This document shows, in pieces, positions 1-9,423 of a DNA stretch of 50,770 bases. Numbering within the stretch: the first letter of the stretch is position 1; each line of letters begins with the position of its first letter. The notes below the pieces were generated by a model. It saw nothing but the letters and a program-made list of their open reading frames with translations. It was not told the DNA's origin and did no database searches. Made by a program: the position numbers and the translations under genes. The DNA is from Woeseiaceae bacterium (GTDB lineage: Bacteria; Pseudomonadota; Gammaproteobacteria; Steroidobacterales; Woeseiaceae): assembly GCA_030065985.1 (NCBI GenBank), contig JASJCM010000008.1, positions 1-50,770 on the forward strand. The letters are read 5' to 3'.

Positions 1-98
1 AGCAGCAGCTTCTCCGTCAGCGTCGTCTTGCCGGCGTCCGGGTGCGAAATGATGGCAAAGGTCCGCCGCTTGCGAACCTCGTTCTGAATATCTGGCAT
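1..98 (-). CDS. prfC: Peptide chain release factor 3, N-terminal end only
   Basis: This is the first 32 codons of a gene that runs off the left edge of the window. The start is the ATG at 98. The translation contains [20 protein letters not shown], the N-terminal P-loop of RF3-type translational GTPases, with the G1 motif as [10 protein letters not shown]3 is a cytoplasmic GTPase that recycles RF1 and RF2 after peptide release. The gene begins 4 bases after the rimI stop codon, so it is probably the last or a late gene of the operon transcribed leftward from about 1906. The HPDAGKT form separates RF3 from EF-G and LepA, so the call is firm although only the N-terminus is visible. Confidence 0.92.
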   Translation of the reverse strand, partial: MPDIQNEVRKRRTFAIISHPDAGKTTLTEKLL

Positions 99-102
99 CG
101 AA

Positions 103-579
103 TCAGGTGTCTGTGACGAGTTTCTTGGCCAGCACCGCCGCGTCTTCGCGACCCTCGCTGGCCTGGTAGTACGCCGGTCGGTTGGCGACCTGGTGGAAGC
201 CTTTCTTCCGATACAGCGCAAGCGCAGTGTCATTAGACGGCCGGACTTCGAGGAAGATCTGCCGCACCTGGGCTGCGCGCGCGCGGAACAATAGCTCGTC
301 GAGGAGTTTTTCGCCATAGCCACGCGCCCGATACGCCGGGTCTACGCAGATATTCAGGATATGCGCCTCGCCGGCCGCGACCGACAGCACCGCATACCCT
401 GCAACCTGTTCCTCGCGCACGAGCACCATGTTCTGATAGCCCGCAAGCAGGCAGTCGCGGAATACGCCGTGGCTCCATGGGAACTCGTAGCTGCGACGCT
501 CGATGTCGGACACCATCGGGAGATCGTCGTGCACCATGTCACGGATCGTGGTCGGCGGCTCCGCCATCGGCATGATCAT
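103..579 (-). CDS. rimI: Ribosomal protein S18 alanine N-acetyltransferase
   Basis: This is a GNAT-fold acetyltransferase of 158 residues, the usual RimI length. It acetylates the N-terminal alanine of ribosomal protein S18 using acetyl-CoA. The acetyl-CoA pyrophosphate loop appears as [15 protein letters not shown] and is followed by [20 protein letters not shown], which is characteristic of RimI. I chose the ATG at 579 because it overlaps the stop of the upstream glycosylase gene (ATGA); an ATG at 573 is also possible. The open frame extends further upstream but would run inside the preceding gene. Neighbours are a family 4 uracil-DNA glycosylase upstream and prfC downstream, all transcribed leftward. 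Confidence 0.9.
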   Translation of the reverse strand: MIMPMAEPPTTIRDMVHDDLPMVSDIERRSYEFPWSHGVFRDCLLAGYQNMVLVREEQVAGYAVLSVAAGEAHILNICVDPAYRARGYGEKLLDELLFRARAAQVRQIFLEVRPSNDTALALYRKKGFHQVANRPAYYQASEGREDAAVLAKKLVTDT

Positions 580-1259
580 GCGGCAACCTCCGCAGCGAGT
601 CGGGATGCCAGGCACAGATCGCTCCACGACTTCGCCTTTTGCGACGGACTGCGCAGCAAGTAGGCCGGATGATAAGTCACGACCAGTGGAATGCCGCCGA
701 GATCGTGTGGTCGTCCACGCATGCGACCAACCGGTTCGTCACTGCCGAGCAGATTCTGCGCAGCAATGCGGCCAACGGCCAGGATGATCTTCGGGCGCAC
801 CAGCTCGATCTGCCGCTCGAGGTATTCGCGACAGGCTGCGGCCTCATCGGGTTTCGGATCGCGGTTGTTCGGCGGCCGACACTTCAGGATGTTGGCTATG
901 AATACCTGCTCGCGGCTCTGCCCTATCGCCAGCAGCATCTGGTCGAGCAATTGTCCGGCGCGGCCGACAAACGGTTCACCCCTGCGATCTTCTTCCGCGC
1001 CGGGCGCCTCACCGATTATCAGCCAGTCGGCATCGGCGTTGCCAACGCCGAACACGGTATTGGTACGACTCGTCGAAAGCTCGCAGCGAGTGCAGTTGGC
1101 GACGCAGTCGCGGAGTTCCGGCCAGTCGAGACCGGCCGCAGGCAGCTGCGTGCCTGCATCCTCCGCCTCCTCGAGTTCATCGTCGGCGTCGCGCGGCACC
1201 CAGACATCGATGCCCATGGCCTGCAAATAGGCTCGTCGTTGTTGCTCAGGGATGTTCAT
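576..1259 (-). CDS. Uracil-DNA glycosylase, family 4 (iron-sulfur type)
   Basis: The product (227 aa) should remove uracil from DNA as the first step of base excision repair. The family 4 signature is clear: [20 protein letters not shown] for the active-site loop and HPAYLLR near the C-terminus. Four cysteines fit the family's [4Fe-4S] cluster: CVANC before the catalytic loop, then one in ILKCRPP and one in AAACREYL. The N-terminal 50 residues or so, rich in acidic residues, are a poorly conserved extension typical of proteobacterial members. The start is ATG at 1259, 20 bases after the upstream phosphatidylserine-decarboxylase-like gene. The stop overlaps the rimI start, so translational coupling is likely. 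Confidence 0.92.
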   Translation of the reverse strand: MNIPEQQRRAYLQAMGIDVWVPRDADDELEEAEDAGTQLPAAGLDWPELRDCVANCTRCELSTSRTNTVFGVGNADADWLIIGEAPGAEEDRRGEPFVGRAGQLLDQMLLAIGQSREQVFIANILKCRPPNNRDPKPDEAAACREYLERQIELVRPKIILAVGRIAAQNLLGSDEPVGRMRGRPHDLGGIPLVVTYHPAYLLRSPSQKAKSWSDLCLASRLAAEVAA

Positions 1260-1279
1260 GACTGGCCGTTAGTGTGCCA

Positions 1280-1906
1280 CTACGGTTGCGGCACCGCACC
1301 AATCAGGTCGGTACCTGCCGTTACTACCTGCCCTGGCTTGACGTGAATCCGGCCCCTGGCCGGCAGGTAGATTTCCGCGTAACCGGCGAGGCGGATATAG
1401 GCGCAGCGGTCACCCTGCCCGACCCGTTCGCCGAGCCCCACGAACGACTGTGGCGCAAGGCCCAGGCGGTAGTCCTGGAACATCAGCACCACGCTGTCAC
1501 CTTCGTCGTTCTCGACCCACAGTGCATTGGCGGGGCAATCGGGACCGACGCCCTCGGTCCTCGAATGCAGATCCATGACCCGACCCTCGATCGGACTGCG
1601 CGCGGTGTAGGTGCCCAGCGGGTTGATGCGAATGCGAATCCGGTAGGCCTCTCCTTGCACGACGCAGCGGTCCGTCTTCTCTACCTCGACGACCTCGCCG
1701 TCCACGGGACTGACGATACCGAGTGCTACGGACGGCACTTCGCGGCGAGGATCGCGAAACAGCAGGTAGAGCAGCACGAAAACGACTGTCGGAATCAGGG
1801 CGAGCCAGGCCGCGTGATAGCGCAACAGGTAAACCGCCAGTGCGGCCACGAGCACCATTGGCAGAATGCCTTCGTGGGCGACAAACGGGTTTCTGCGGCC
1901 TCGCAA
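1280..1906 (-). CDS. Phosphatidylserine decarboxylase-like membrane protein lacking catalytic residues
   Basis: The protein (208 aa) has the length and layout of short PSD-A phosphatidylserine decarboxylases. It has an N-terminal HEG segment, two membrane helices (about residues 15-50), FRDPRREVPS and SPVDGEVVEVE. The residues needed for catalysis are changed. Where PSD-A enzymes have a DVHVNR-type motif with the catalytic His, this protein has NPLGTYTARSPIEG. At the self-cleavage site, where the family has FGSRVDVYLP, it has LAGYAEIYLP, so the Ser that becomes the pyruvoyl group is absent. I infer a pseudoenzyme or a lipid-binding protein. The only start that keeps the conserved N-terminus is TTG at 1906; an internal ATG at 1858 would remove the HEG segment. 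It is the first gene of the leftward operon. Confidence 0.75.
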   Translation of the reverse strand: MRGRRNPFVAHEGILPMVLVAALAVYLLRYHAAWLALIPTVVFVLLYLLFRDPRREVPSVALGIVSPVDGEVVEVEKTDRCVVQGEAYRIRIRINPLGTYTARSPIEGRVMDLHSRTEGVGPDCPANALWVENDEGDSVVLMFQDYRLGLAPQSFVGLGERVGQGDRCAYIRLAGYAEIYLPARGRIHVKPGQVVTAGTDLIGAVPQP

Positions 1907-1955
1907 CGTCCTGTCTCACAGAGCAAAGAGATTGGACCATCTTAGGACAGAACCG

Positions 1956-1963
1956 GTTAGAAT
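1956..1963 (+). promoter_or_regulatory. Probable -10 element of the proS promoter
   Basis: The sequence GTTAGAATGCG contains TAGAAT at 1958-1963, five of six matches to TATAAT, 32 bases before the proS ATG. TTGGAC at 1932-1937 would be a good -35 but lies 20 bases away, so the pair is not ideal. The 89-base gap between the divergent genes holds nothing else recognisable. Confidence 0.4.
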
Positions 1964-1995
1964 GCGCGCCTCACTGATCGAAGGTTTGTAACGTA

Positions 1996-3702
<1,707 letters not shown>

Positions 3703-3739
3703 TGATTCCTATAGTCAATATCGGGTAGCATGTTGGGAA

Positions 3740-4303
3740 ATGAGCTGGGCACGCATCATTGCTGTAATTCTGCTTCTGATGGCCGCACACGGCGCCGTTG
3801 CCGTCGACGCCGACCCGGAGCTGCGTGAAGCGCTGCGCGTTGCCGTCAACGACGCGCCGAGTTTCACTGACCGATTCGATGCGGAGGTCTGGCTCGTCAA
3901 AATGTCGGCGCGCCTCGAGCGACAGATGCCGGATCCCGAGGAACGCATTGAACTGCTCAGGCTCGTCCACATGGAAGCCTCGCGCGTGGATCTGCCTCCG
4001 AACCTGATACTGGCCGTCATCGATGTCGAAAGTAACTTCGATCGCTTTGCGATATCGGTTGCCGGAGCCCGCGGTCTGATGCAGATCATGCCATTCTGGA
4101 AAGACGAGATTGGGCGACCCGGCGACAATCTTATGCACGCGGATACCAACCTGCGCTACGGCTGCACGATTCTCAAGCACTATTACGACAAGGAAAACGG
4201 CGACCTGCGCCGTGCTCTCGGGCGCTACAACGGCAGTCTTGGCAAGCGCAAATACCCGAATAAGGTCATCGATAAGCTCAGCACGAAGTGGTTTCAGTCC
4301 TGA
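3740..4303 (+). CDS. Small exported lytic transglycosylase (SLT domain)
   Basis: The 187-residue product has a Sec signal peptide (residues 1-22, ending AAHGAVA) and an SLT/lysozyme-like domain from about residue 75. The catalytic glutamate is E97 in VIDVESNFDRFA, followed by the family motif GARGLMQIMPFW and a later LRRALGRYNGS. It should cleave the glycan strand of peptidoglycan in the periplasm, forming 1,6-anhydromuramyl ends. It has no LysM or SPOR module, so how it is targeted is not visible. A GGGAAATG context gives a plausible ribosome binding site at the ATG. The gene lies 37 bases after proS, so it may be cotranscribed. Confidence 0.88.
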   Translation: MSWARIIAVILLLMAAHGAVAVDADPELREALRVAVNDAPSFTDRFDAEVWLVKMSARLERQMPDPEERIELLRLVHMEASRVDLPPNLILAVIDVESNFDRFAISVAGARGLMQIMPFWKDEIGRPGDNLMHADTNLRYGCTILKHYYDKENGDLRRALGRYNGSLGKRKYPNKVIDKLSTKWFQS

Positions 4304-4311
4304 GCGACGGC

Positions 4312-4584
4312 CTAACCGGTCGTGAAGCCAACGACCTCCGTAACCTCGGCATGAGCGACATCCACCTTCGTTACGCGGGCCATCGGCGGACCCGAGTGCA
4401 GCCAGGCCTCCAGGACGCGTAACGACGCCGGCGCGCCAACGGCGAAAACCTCAACGCTACCGTCAGGCAGGTTGATCGCATGTCCTGCGATACCGAGCGG
4501 TTCTGCCTCGCGGCGGGTACTCTCGCGAAACCAAACCCCCTGTACACGGCCGTGCACCGTGAACAGACGAGCTTCGGTGGTCAT
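4312..4584 (-). CDS. acyP: Acylphosphatase
   Basis: This 90-residue protein is the standard size for acylphosphatases, small cytoplasmic enzymes that hydrolyse carboxyl-phosphate bonds such as in acetyl phosphate or 1,3-bisphosphoglycerate. The phosphate-binding loop is GRVQGVWFR with catalytic Arg20. The catalytic Asn38 is in [10 protein letters not shown]. It is transcribed leftward, 4 bases after a small lipoprotein gene, and converges on the lytic transglycosylase with only 8 bases between them. Confidence 0.95.
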   Translation of the reverse strand: MTTEARLFTVHGRVQGVWFRESTRREAEPLGIAGHAINLPDGSVEVFAVGAPASLRVLEAWLHSGPPMARVTKVDVAHAEVTEVVGFTTG

Positions 4585-4588
4585 GGGA

Positions 4589-4900
4589 TCAGTCGTCGTC
4601 AGCGGACGACTCGCTGGCCTTGAGCGCGTCCAGCGCTTTCATCTTGGCGTGCTTGGCGTCGCGGCGTGCCTCGCTGTAGGCGCGTTTATTGAGCGCTTCC
4701 TCGGCACTGGCCAGGTAATCCTCAGCCGCCTTCAGGTGAAAGGCGGCAAATTCCTCGGCACCGGCCTCTTTTGCTACCGCGATGGCCTGCCGGGCGTCGC
4801 TCATCTCCTGAACAGGCGGCGCCGTCTCACAGGCCGACAATGACAGAACGGCCACGAGGACCATGGCTTTGAGGAACGATGGGAAACGGGGCAACTGCAC
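4589..4900 (-). CDS. Small DUF4398-like lipoprotein
   Basis: The mature protein is short, alanine-rich and predicted to be almost entirely helical. A lipoprotein signal ends in LSLSAC, giving an N-terminal lipidated Cys. The rest ([20 protein letters not shown] and a following [14 protein letters not shown] segment) resembles the DUF4398 family of envelope proteins. The open frame reaches ATG at 4951, but that start would put about 17 extra residues ahead of the signal peptide. GTG at 4900 gives a normal n-region with Arg and Lys, so I prefer it, with modest certainty. An internal ATG at 4864 would truncate the signal. It is cotranscribed with acyP. Function unknown. Confidence 0.65.
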   Translation of the reverse strand: MQLPRFPSFLKAMVLVAVLSLSACETAPPVQEMSDARQAIAVAKEAGAEEFAAFHLKAAEDYLASAEEALNKRAYSEARRDAKHAKMKALDALKASESSADDD

Positions 4901-4980
4901 GTTTTTCTTGTTGTTATCAGGGGTGTCAGGGCAGAACAAAGTAGCAACCACGGGCGCGCGCCGTCAAGCTGTAAGCGGCA

Positions 4981-5009
4981 CTGACGTGCTCGCCACGGCC
5001 TGCTAGAGT
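4981..5009 (+). promoter_or_regulatory. Sigma-70-type promoter for arsC-wrbA
   Basis: CTGACG at 4981-4986 is separated by 17 bases from TAGAGT at 5004-5009. The -10 is preceded by TGC, giving an extended -10 element. The predicted transcript would begin near 5016, about 34 bases before the arsC ATG. This is the best-matched promoter in the window. Confidence 0.6.
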
Positions 5010-5049
5010 GCGCCTTTCACTATATGCGCCCGGAGAACCACGTAAGCCC

Positions 5050-5406
5050 ATGGCACTGACGATCTACCACAACCCGCGCTGCTCCAAGTCGCGGAAAACC
5101 CTGGAATTAATTCGCGACGCGGGCGTAGAACCTGCGATTGTGCTGTATCTCGAGGCGACGCCATCGGCTGCGGAGATTCTCGGCCTTGCCCAACAGCTCG
5201 GCGTCGCGGTAGCCGATCTGCTGCGACGCGGCGAGAGCAGCTTCAAGGAAGCCACCGATCTGCCCGATCTGGAGGACGACGTCGCCCTGGCCGGCTGGCT
5301 CGAGAATCACCCGATCGTGATCGAGCGACCGATCGTCGTCGACGAGGCCAGTGGCAAGGCCGTCATCGGCCGACCGCCCGAGAACGTCAGCGCGTTGCTT
5401 ACCTGA
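5050..5406 (+). CDS. ArsC-family (glutaredoxin-dependent) arsenate reductase
   Basis: The product (118 aa) belongs to the ArsC/Spx thioredoxin-fold family. It shows the catalytic cysteine in YHNPRCSKSRKTLELI (Cys11), and the substrate-binding arginines appear in ERPIVV and IGRPPENV. The family reduces arsenate to arsenite with glutathione and glutaredoxin. Housekeeping members such as YfgD are common outside ars operons. There is no arsB, arsR or acr3 here, so a role in arsenic resistance is uncertain. I chose ATG at 5050, which gives the typical MALTIYHNPRC opening. The stop codon shares one base with the wrbA start. Confidence 0.85.
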   Translation: MALTIYHNPRCSKSRKTLELIRDAGVEPAIVLYLEATPSAAEILGLAQQLGVAVADLLRRGESSFKEATDLPDLEDDVALAGWLENHPIVIERPIVVDEASGKAVIGRPPENVSALLT

Positions 5407-5999
5407 TGGCTGACGTACTCGTTCTTTATTATTCCCGCAAAGGAGCAACCGAAGCCCTCGCCCGCGAGGTCTGCAAGGGTATCGATGCGGTCGATGGAAT
5501 GTCAGCGCGTTTGCGCACGGTGCCGACAGTATCCGCGGTGACCGAGGCGACCGAAGACGCGGTGCCCGACTCGGGTCCGCCCTATGCCACCAACGCCGAC
5601 CTTGATGAGTGCGCGGGCCTCGTCTTGGGCAGTCCGAGCAACTTCGGCAATATGGCGGCTTCTTTGAAGCACTTCCTCGACGGCACTGTCGCCGACTGGT
5701 TCCGCGGTGTGCTGGTTGGCAAACCGGCCGGTGTGTTCGCGTCAACCGGGTCCTTGCATGGTGGCCAGGAATCGACGCTGCTCAGCATGTCGATTCCGCT
5801 TCTGCATCACGGCATGATCATTGTCGGCCTGCCCTATACCGAGCAGGCCCTCTCCACAACGACAACCGGGGGAACGCCCTACGGTCCGACTCACGTGACC
5901 TGGAATCGGGATCCGGATAGCCTTTCGGATGAGGAAAAAGAGCTGTGCCGCGCGCTCGGCAGGCGCGTCGCCGAGATTGCGCAGCGCCTGCAGGACTAG
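5406..5999 (+). CDS. wrbA: NAD(P)H:quinone oxidoreductase, WrbA type
   Basis: This is a flavodoxin-fold protein of 197 residues, the WrbA length. It should use FMN to carry out two-electron reduction of quinones, protecting against semiquinone formation. The N-terminal FMN phosphate loop is YYSRKGATEALA. The family-specific motifs GSPSNFGNMAASLKHFLD and STGSLHGGQESTLLS are intact, as is LLHHGMIIVGLPY. The start overlaps the arsC stop by one base (TGATG), implying translational coupling. The gene converges on hda, and the two stop codons overlap. Confidence 0.93.
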   Translation: MADVLVLYYSRKGATEALAREVCKGIDAVDGMSARLRTVPTVSAVTEATEDAVPDSGPPYATNADLDECAGLVLGSPSNFGNMAASLKHFLDGTVADWFRGVLVGKPAGVFASTGSLHGGQESTLLSMSIPLLHHGMIIVGLPYTEQALSTTTTGGTPYGPTHVTWNRDPDSLSDEEKELCRALGRRVAEIAQRLQD

Positions 6000-6688
6000 G
6001 CTTTCACATCGCCTTCCAACACGTCGCGGACAAATGGAATGGTCAGTCGACGCTTCGCTTTGAGGGCTTCGAGATCCAGCCGATCCAGCAGGTCGTAGAG
6101 ACTCGCCATATCCCGCCGGCTACGCCTGAGCATGAACGCAGCCGTCTCGTCCGGCAGCTCGAGCCCGCGATGCCGCGCGCGCAGTTGCAGTGCAGCAACC
6201 CGCTGCGCGTCGCTTAATGCTCGTAATTGGAATACGGGCAGTTTCGACATGCGGCTGGCCAGGTCGGCCAGCGAAAAACCGGATTCGCGAGGCGCGGCCG
6301 CAGCCGCAACCACGAGCTGACCGCCAGCCTCGTACAGCGCGTTGTAGAAATTGAACAGCGCCCGTTCCCAGTCTTCATTCCCTGCAACGCGGTCGATGTC
6401 GTCGATACAGACGAGCTCGCGCGACTCGAGGCCCTCCAGAATCCCCGGCCCTGCCTCGGCCAGCATGTCGAGCGGCAGGTAAACCGAGCGGTCACCTGCG
6501 GCGTCGCAGACTGCCTGCAGAAGATGCGTCCTGCCTGTCGCGGCAGCGCCCCACAACCAGCAGCCCTGCCCCGAATCGCCGGCGGACAGGTCGATCAGGG
6601 TCGCAACGAGCGTGTCGTTGTCGCCTGCCAGGAAACTCGCGAACACAGCATGGTCCGCGAGCTGCAGTGGAAGCGCCAGCTGGTTCAT
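5996..6688 (-). CDS. hda: DnaA-homologue regulator of initiation
   Basis: Hda binds the DNA sliding clamp and stimulates hydrolysis of ATP bound to DnaA, which prevents re-initiation of replication. The clamp-binding pentapeptide-type motif QLALPL lies at residues 3-8. The AAA+ domain follows, with a P-loop GAAATGRTHLL (Lys replaced by Arg, as is common in Hda) and Walker B VCIDDIDRV. The C-terminal helical region ends near LLDRLDLEALKAKRRLTIPF. Length 230 aa is normal. The start overlaps the stop of the AI-2E/PerM gene (ATGA). The order DUF2066, PerM, hda divergent from purM-purN is, from memory, the same as in Pseudomonas. Confidence 0.95.
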   Translation of the reverse strand: MNQLALPLQLADHAVFASFLAGDNDTLVATLIDLSAGDSGQGCWLWGAAATGRTHLLQAVCDAAGDRSVYLPLDMLAEAGPGILEGLESRELVCIDDIDRVAGNEDWERALFNFYNALYEAGGQLVVAAAAAPRESGFSLADLASRMSKLPVFQLRALSDAQRVAALQLRARHRGLELPDETAAFMLRRSRRDMASLYDLLDRLDLEALKAKRRLTIPFVRDVLEGDVKA

Positions 6689-7740
6689 TCGAGCTCGACG
6701 ACGGCTTCCGGATGTTCCTTCAGATAACGGTCGTACGCGAAGCGCACGAGTACCGAGAGGACTGCGGCCGCCGGCAGTGCCAACAGGATGCCGAAGAAGC
6801 CGAACAGTTGCCCGCCGGCAGCGACAGCGAAAATCACGATAACCGGATGGAGTCCGATCCGATCACCGACCAGCTTGGGTGTCAGAATGGATCCCTCGAT
6901 GCCCTGTGCGATAGCGAACGTGGCGATAACGCCGACGAGTTGCCACAGGTTGGGATCCAGCGCCATGGTGAGCAGCGCCAGGGCAATGCCGAAGACGAAA
7001 CCAAGGTATGGCACGAAACTCACGAGACCCGAAACCACGCCGATCGCGATTGCGAACTCGAGGTCTACAAGCCACAGACCGAACGAATAGATAATCGCAA
7101 GCGCGAGCATCACGAGCAGTTGCCCGCGGAGGAACGCGCCCAGCACTTCGTCGCTTTCGCGGGCAAGCCGAAAAACCGTCTCACGCTGGCTCTCGGGCAC
7201 CAGGGCACCGAGGTGAGCCGTGATCGTGTCCCAGTCTCTCAGCATGTAGAACGTGATAATCGGGATCAGGAACAGGCTGAGTACTGCGGCGGCAAGCGCA
7301 CCACCTGATTTACCGACCGAGGTCAGGACTTTGCCGCTCCAGCTGCCGAACATCTCGCTGTAGTTTGCAAGAAACGCGCTTAGGCCGACATCTGCGCCGG
7401 CTTCCATGTTCAGCCACCCCATAACCGTCGGCAGCCAGACTTCCTCCGCCTTCATGGCAATATCGGGCAGTGCATCGAACAGCGCACCGACCTGCGCGCC
7501 AATCAGCGGGCCGATCAGCAGGATCAGCAACCCGATCGCGAGGAATGTAATCAGGAAAACGCACACCACCGCGAGCGTCCGCGGCATCTTGAACTTCTGC
7601 AGCCGGTCAGCTAGCGGATCGCCGATGTAGGCCAGCAGCGCGGCGGCAACGAACGGCGTTAGCACCGGAGCCAACAGATAGAACAGCCAGCCTGTGACTA
7701 CAATGGCAATAAGCCAGTTGATACGCAGATCAGTCTTCAT
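6685..7740 (-). CDS. AI-2E/PerM-family membrane protein
   Basis: This is a polytopic inner-membrane protein of 351 residues with about eight hydrophobic helices, in the AI-2E transporter (formerly PerM, UPF0118) family. Recognisable segments are APVLTPFVAAALLAYIGDPL at the N-terminus, RGQLLVMLALAIIYSFGLW, and GLVSFVPYLGFVFG near the middle. Family members export small molecules (autoinducer-2 export is shown for TqsA) or exchange cations; the substrate here cannot be inferred. The ATG at 7740 follows AGGGG at a good distance and begins one base after the preceding stop. The open frame extends 14 codons further but overlaps the upstream gene. Confidence 0.88.
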   Translation of the reverse strand: MKTDLRINWLIAIVVTGWLFYLLAPVLTPFVAAALLAYIGDPLADRLQKFKMPRTLAVVCVFLITFLAIGLLILLIGPLIGAQVGALFDALPDIAMKAEEVWLPTVMGWLNMEAGADVGLSAFLANYSEMFGSWSGKVLTSVGKSGGALAAAVLSLFLIPIITFYMLRDWDTITAHLGALVPESQRETVFRLARESDEVLGAFLRGQLLVMLALAIIYSFGLWLVDLEFAIAIGVVSGLVSFVPYLGFVFGIALALLTMALDPNLWQLVGVIATFAIAQGIEGSILTPKLVGDRIGLHPVIVIFAVAAGGQLFGFFGILLALPAAAVLSVLVRFAYDRYLKEHPEAVVELE

Positions 7741-7741
7741 G

Positions 7742-8287
7742 TCATACCCCTGCCTTTGCGCGTCTCGACCACGACAGGACATAGTCGAAGCCGCTGATAA
7801 CCACGGTCACGAGTATCGCAGCTCCGAGCAGCGTAATCGTGATTTTGTCAGGCCAGCCGAATCCTGCACGACTCAACACAAACAACACAAACAGCATCTG
7901 TAACGCGGTATTGAGTTTGCTGATGCGGGTCGGCTCTCCCGGTACCGGCTTGACCAGATAGTTGTACGCCAGCGCACCCGCCACGATGACAACGTCACGC
8001 AGGATCACGACAGCCGCCAGCCAAACTGGAATCTCGCCCATCCAGGCAAGTGTAATGAACATGCCCGTAATGAGGAGCTTGTCAGCCGCGGGATCCAGCA
8101 ATCCGCCGAGACGCGACTGCCATTCGAAGCGCACGGCAAGGTAGCCGTCCAGTCCATCCGAAAAACCCGCGATAAAGAAAAGCGCGAGCGCCCAGCCAAA
8201 CTCGCCCTCTGCGATCATCCACAGGGTCGGCACGATGAGCACTATGCGCAGAAATGAGATCGCGTTGGGTATCCAGCTTAGTGACAT
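7742..8287 (-). CDS. CDP-alcohol phosphatidyltransferase (PgsA-like)
   Basis: This inner-membrane enzyme (181 aa) has the CDP-alcohol phosphotransferase signature: SDGLDGYLAVRF followed by GGLLDPAADK, giving D-x2-DG-x2-A-R and G-x3-D-x3-D spacing with all metal-binding aspartates present. About five membrane helices are seen. The closest functional class is phosphatidylglycerophosphate synthase, which joins CDP-diacylglycerol and glycerol-3-phosphate. Proteobacteria often also carry the canonical pgsA elsewhere, so substrate assignment is not certain. The ATG at 8287 gives a clean MSLSWIPNAISFLRI start, 10 bases after the DUF2066 stop. Confidence 0.88.
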   Translation of the reverse strand: MSLSWIPNAISFLRIVLIVPTLWMIAEGEFGWALALFFIAGFSDGLDGYLAVRFEWQSRLGGLLDPAADKLLITGMFITLAWMGEIPVWLAAVVILRDVVIVAGALAYNYLVKPVPGEPTRISKLNTALQMLFVLFVLSRAGFGWPDKITITLLGAAILVTVVISGFDYVLSWSRRAKAGV

Positions 8288-8297
8288 TGGAGTCGGC

Positions 8298-9356
8298 TCA
8301 GGGGCTGTAGTAGAACTCGAGCGCTTCCTGCAGGGGGTCGATGACCTCCTGTTCGACAAGCCCGTTGAAACGCAGGGCCCGGCTCAGGCGCTCCGAACCG
8401 CCGCGCGTATCCACACGATAGGTTACGGTATCGCCGCTCACCGCGGTCACTGCGAAATTCTCTATGAGCGCAACGTTGTTGAGAATGCGTTGCACACTGC
8501 CATAGGCCTCAACGGTCACGATGCCGGATACGCTCAGGACGACTGCCTCGACGGGCGCGTTGCCGCCAACGGCGAATTCCGCCGCGAGCAGGTCGGCAAC
8601 CTGCGCCACGACGGCCTCGGGTGCGCCCTGGTACGACACATCGGTGCCGCTGAAGTGGTAGGTCCAGCGACTGCGCTGGCTCGACGCGGGCCGTATGCGG
8701 CCGATCAGCACCGAATTCACGTCATAGCGCTGCGACGCATCGAGAATCAGGTCGTCGAACCCGCCCCAGATGTCGGCGAAGGTGACGCTTTGCAGATCCG
8801 TCGTATCGAGCAATGGAAATACGATGGGTAAGCCGCGCTCGCCGGCGATCTCCAGCATGCGTTCGCGCAAGAGCCGATTGCGATCGATCGAACGTGACTG
8901 CGCCTCGGTGCGCTCGGGGTCGTCCGAACCGATAATCTCGCGCGTCCCCTGCCCCCAGTCGACGGCGAGCCACACGAGCGTCAATGGCCGCTCGGAGCCC
9001 CAGAACGTCAAACCCGCATTGCGCAACGTACTCTCAATGGCCTCACCATCAAAGGAGACCCAGAGTGAGTTTTCCGCGCCGGGCCGGAATTGCATGACGT
9101 AGGACGCCGGGCTCGGGAACAGTTCCTCGACCAGTTCGGGATTCAATGCGACCTCGGTACCCGATACGCGACCAAGGATCTCTACGAGCGCCGCAGCGTA
9201 TGCATCCGCCCGCGGATCGTCGGCCCCCTCGTCCAGCGGCACTTCGGCCGTGAAAAGCGTTGGTACTTCTATGGCAAATGCGGTCCCGCAGACGACAATG
9301 GTCAACAGAACAGCCCGCCGGCACCAGCCAGCTATGTGCGAGATAGGAGATTTCAC
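8298..9356 (-). CDS. DUF2066 exported protein
   Basis: The protein (352 aa from the chosen start) carries a signal peptide ([14 protein letters not shown]) and the DUF2066 domain, recognisable in [18 protein letters not shown] and [20 protein letters not shown]. The family has no established activity but is widespread in Gammaproteobacteria beside purM and hda. The frame is open to 9518, but an ATG at 9422 would place the start upstream of a TATAAT box. GTG at 9356 is downstream of that box and puts the signal peptide about 15 residues in, so I prefer it. It is the first gene of a four-gene leftward operon ending in hda. Confidence 0.8.
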   Translation of the reverse strand: MKSPISHIAGWCRRAVLLTIVVCGTAFAIEVPTLFTAEVPLDEGADDPRADAYAAALVEILGRVSGTEVALNPELVEELFPSPASYVMQFRPGAENSLWVSFDGEAIESTLRNAGLTFWGSERPLTLVWLAVDWGQGTREIIGSDDPERTEAQSRSIDRNRLLRERMLEIAGERGLPIVFPLLDTTDLQSVTFADIWGGFDDLILDASQRYDVNSVLIGRIRPASSQRSRWTYHFSGTDVSYQGAPEAVVAQVADLLAAEFAVGGNAPVEAVVLSVSGIVTVEAYGSVQRILNNVALIENFAVTAVSGDTVTYRVDTRGGSERLSRALRFNGLVEQEVIDPLQEALEFYYSP

Positions 9357-9386
9357 CGCAGGTGGTTTCCCGAATTGGTTCCAAGC

Positions 9387-9396
9387 ACTATTATAT
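9387..9396. promoter_or_regulatory. Overlapping divergent -10 boxes for purM and the DUF2066 operon
   Basis: One AT-rich patch, ACTATTATAT, reads as TATTAT on the plus strand (9389-9394) and as perfect TATAAT on the minus strand (9395-9390). The plus-strand element would start transcription about 23 bases before the purM ATG. The minus-strand element would start about 27 bases before the GTG of the DUF2066 gene. Neither has a strong -35. Confidence 0.45.
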
Positions 9397-9423
9397 CGCT
9401 CTCGCAGAGTATGCCACTCCATA

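Noticed and set aside
5050-5406. An arsenic-resistance locus
   Set aside because: Only the ArsC-family gene is present; no arsR, arsB or acr3 is nearby, and housekeeping ArsC-like proteins are common.
9357-9422. ATG at 9422 as the start of the DUF2066 gene
   Set aside because: It would lie upstream of the TATAAT box on that strand and add an N-terminus without signal-peptide character.
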